Shown here piece by piece: positions 6,033 through 6,108 of a DNA stretch of 6,108 bases (position 1 is its first letter; each line of letters starts with the position of its first letter). The notes under the pieces were generated by a model. It saw nothing but the letters and a program-made list of their open reading frames with translations, had not been told where the DNA came from and did not search any database. Location: contig JASLXW010000253.1 of assembly GCA_030740135.1 (NCBI GenBank), positions 1-6,108 on the forward strand. The letters run 5' to 3'. A program made the translations under genes and the position numbers. Source of the DNA: Nitrospinota bacterium. GTDB taxonomy: Bacteria > UBA8248 > JACPRG01.

Positions 6033-6108
6033 TCAAGACATATGAGACACGGGGGCCGTTTTTTTGAATGTTTCCAGGTCCTGGGCGGGCGTCAGGTAGT
6101 CCAGGTTC
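6033..6108 (-). CDS. C-terminal end of a gene entering from the right edge, transposase-like
   Basis: Only the last 24 codons and a TGA stop (6035-6033) lie in the window; the gene begins beyond 6108. The visible tail includes NLDYLTPAQDLE followed by TFKKTAPVSHMS. A D/G-Y-x-T-P-A/E stretch 20 to 25 residues from the C-terminus is typical of integrase-core (rve, DDE) transposases of the IS3/IS481 type, where it follows a 'RPHQ' block that would lie outside this window. A seven-A run (6065-6059) encodes part of FKKT. With so little sequence the call rests on one motif and general resemblance, and it could be another protein. No terminal inverted repeat could be identified downstream, so whether the element is intact is unknown. 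Confidence 0.42.
   Translation of the reverse strand, partial: NLDYLTPAQDLETFKKTAPVSHMS

Noticed and set aside
5803..6036. A 78-residue N-terminal extension of rfbA from an ATG at 6036
   Set aside because: The nucleotidyltransferase signature normally lies within the first 10 to 15 residues. The extension is low-complexity, and the GTG at 5802 gives the family's usual length.
6059..6065. Seven-A run on the minus strand as a programmed frameshift site of an insertion sequence
   Set aside because: It lies about 10 codons from the stop, and the codon phase does not fit the usual X-XXY-YYZ slip arrangement.
6017..6108. A strong AAGGAGG site and ATG (6027) on the plus strand opening a frame to the window edge
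   Set aside because: Only 27 codons are visible, the translation shows no family motif, and it is antisense to the frame with the transposase-like tail. It may deserve a look if the contig is extended.

Overview
The window is a strongly GC-rich stretch of bacterial DNA. Every supported gene lies on the minus strand, so the genes read from the right end of the window to the left. It holds one compact nucleotide-sugar operon in the order rfbA - rfbC - rfbB - rfbD - ugd - uxs. The source looks like a Gram-negative-type environmental bacterium with high GC. The sequence gives no firm basis for a phylum, and no gene here is taxonomically diagnostic.

Region by region, in transcription order: positions 6108-6033 appear to hold the last 24 codons of a gene that enters from the right edge. 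Its tail resembles the C-terminus of an integrase-core transposase. About 230 bases (6032-5803) without a convincing gene follow, with a candidate promoter (6018-5989) and a small hairpin beside the rfbA ribosome binding site. Next come rfbA (5802-4738, GTG start), rfbC (4741-4244, GTG start, 4-nt overlap), rfbB (4241-3222, 2-nt gap), rfbD (3235-2339, 14-nt overlap), ugd (2305-1013, 33-nt gap) and uxs (1013-72, 1-nt overlap). The last 71 bases hold a short hairpin and then a remarkable run of G-tracts on the transcribed strand.

The first four genes cover the dTDP-L-rhamnose route from glucose-1-phosphate: thymidylyl transfer, 4,6-dehydration, 3,5-epimerisation and 4-reduction. The last two turn UDP-glucose into UDP-glucuronate and then UDP-xylose. 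The operon therefore appears to supply two activated sugars, dTDP-rhamnose and UDP-xylose (with UDP-glucuronate as intermediate), for a surface polysaccharide, LPS O-antigen or glycan. No glycosyltransferase, flippase or polymerase is visible in this window.

I see no undescribed defence or mobile system here. The points most worth a second look are the unusual RfbC subtype (the K-G-W-H form, with changes at several positions expected to be catalytic), the G-quadruplex-like tract just after the last gene, the pairing of rhamnose and xylose synthesis in one coupled operon, and the possible transposase remnant next to the operon's 5' end.
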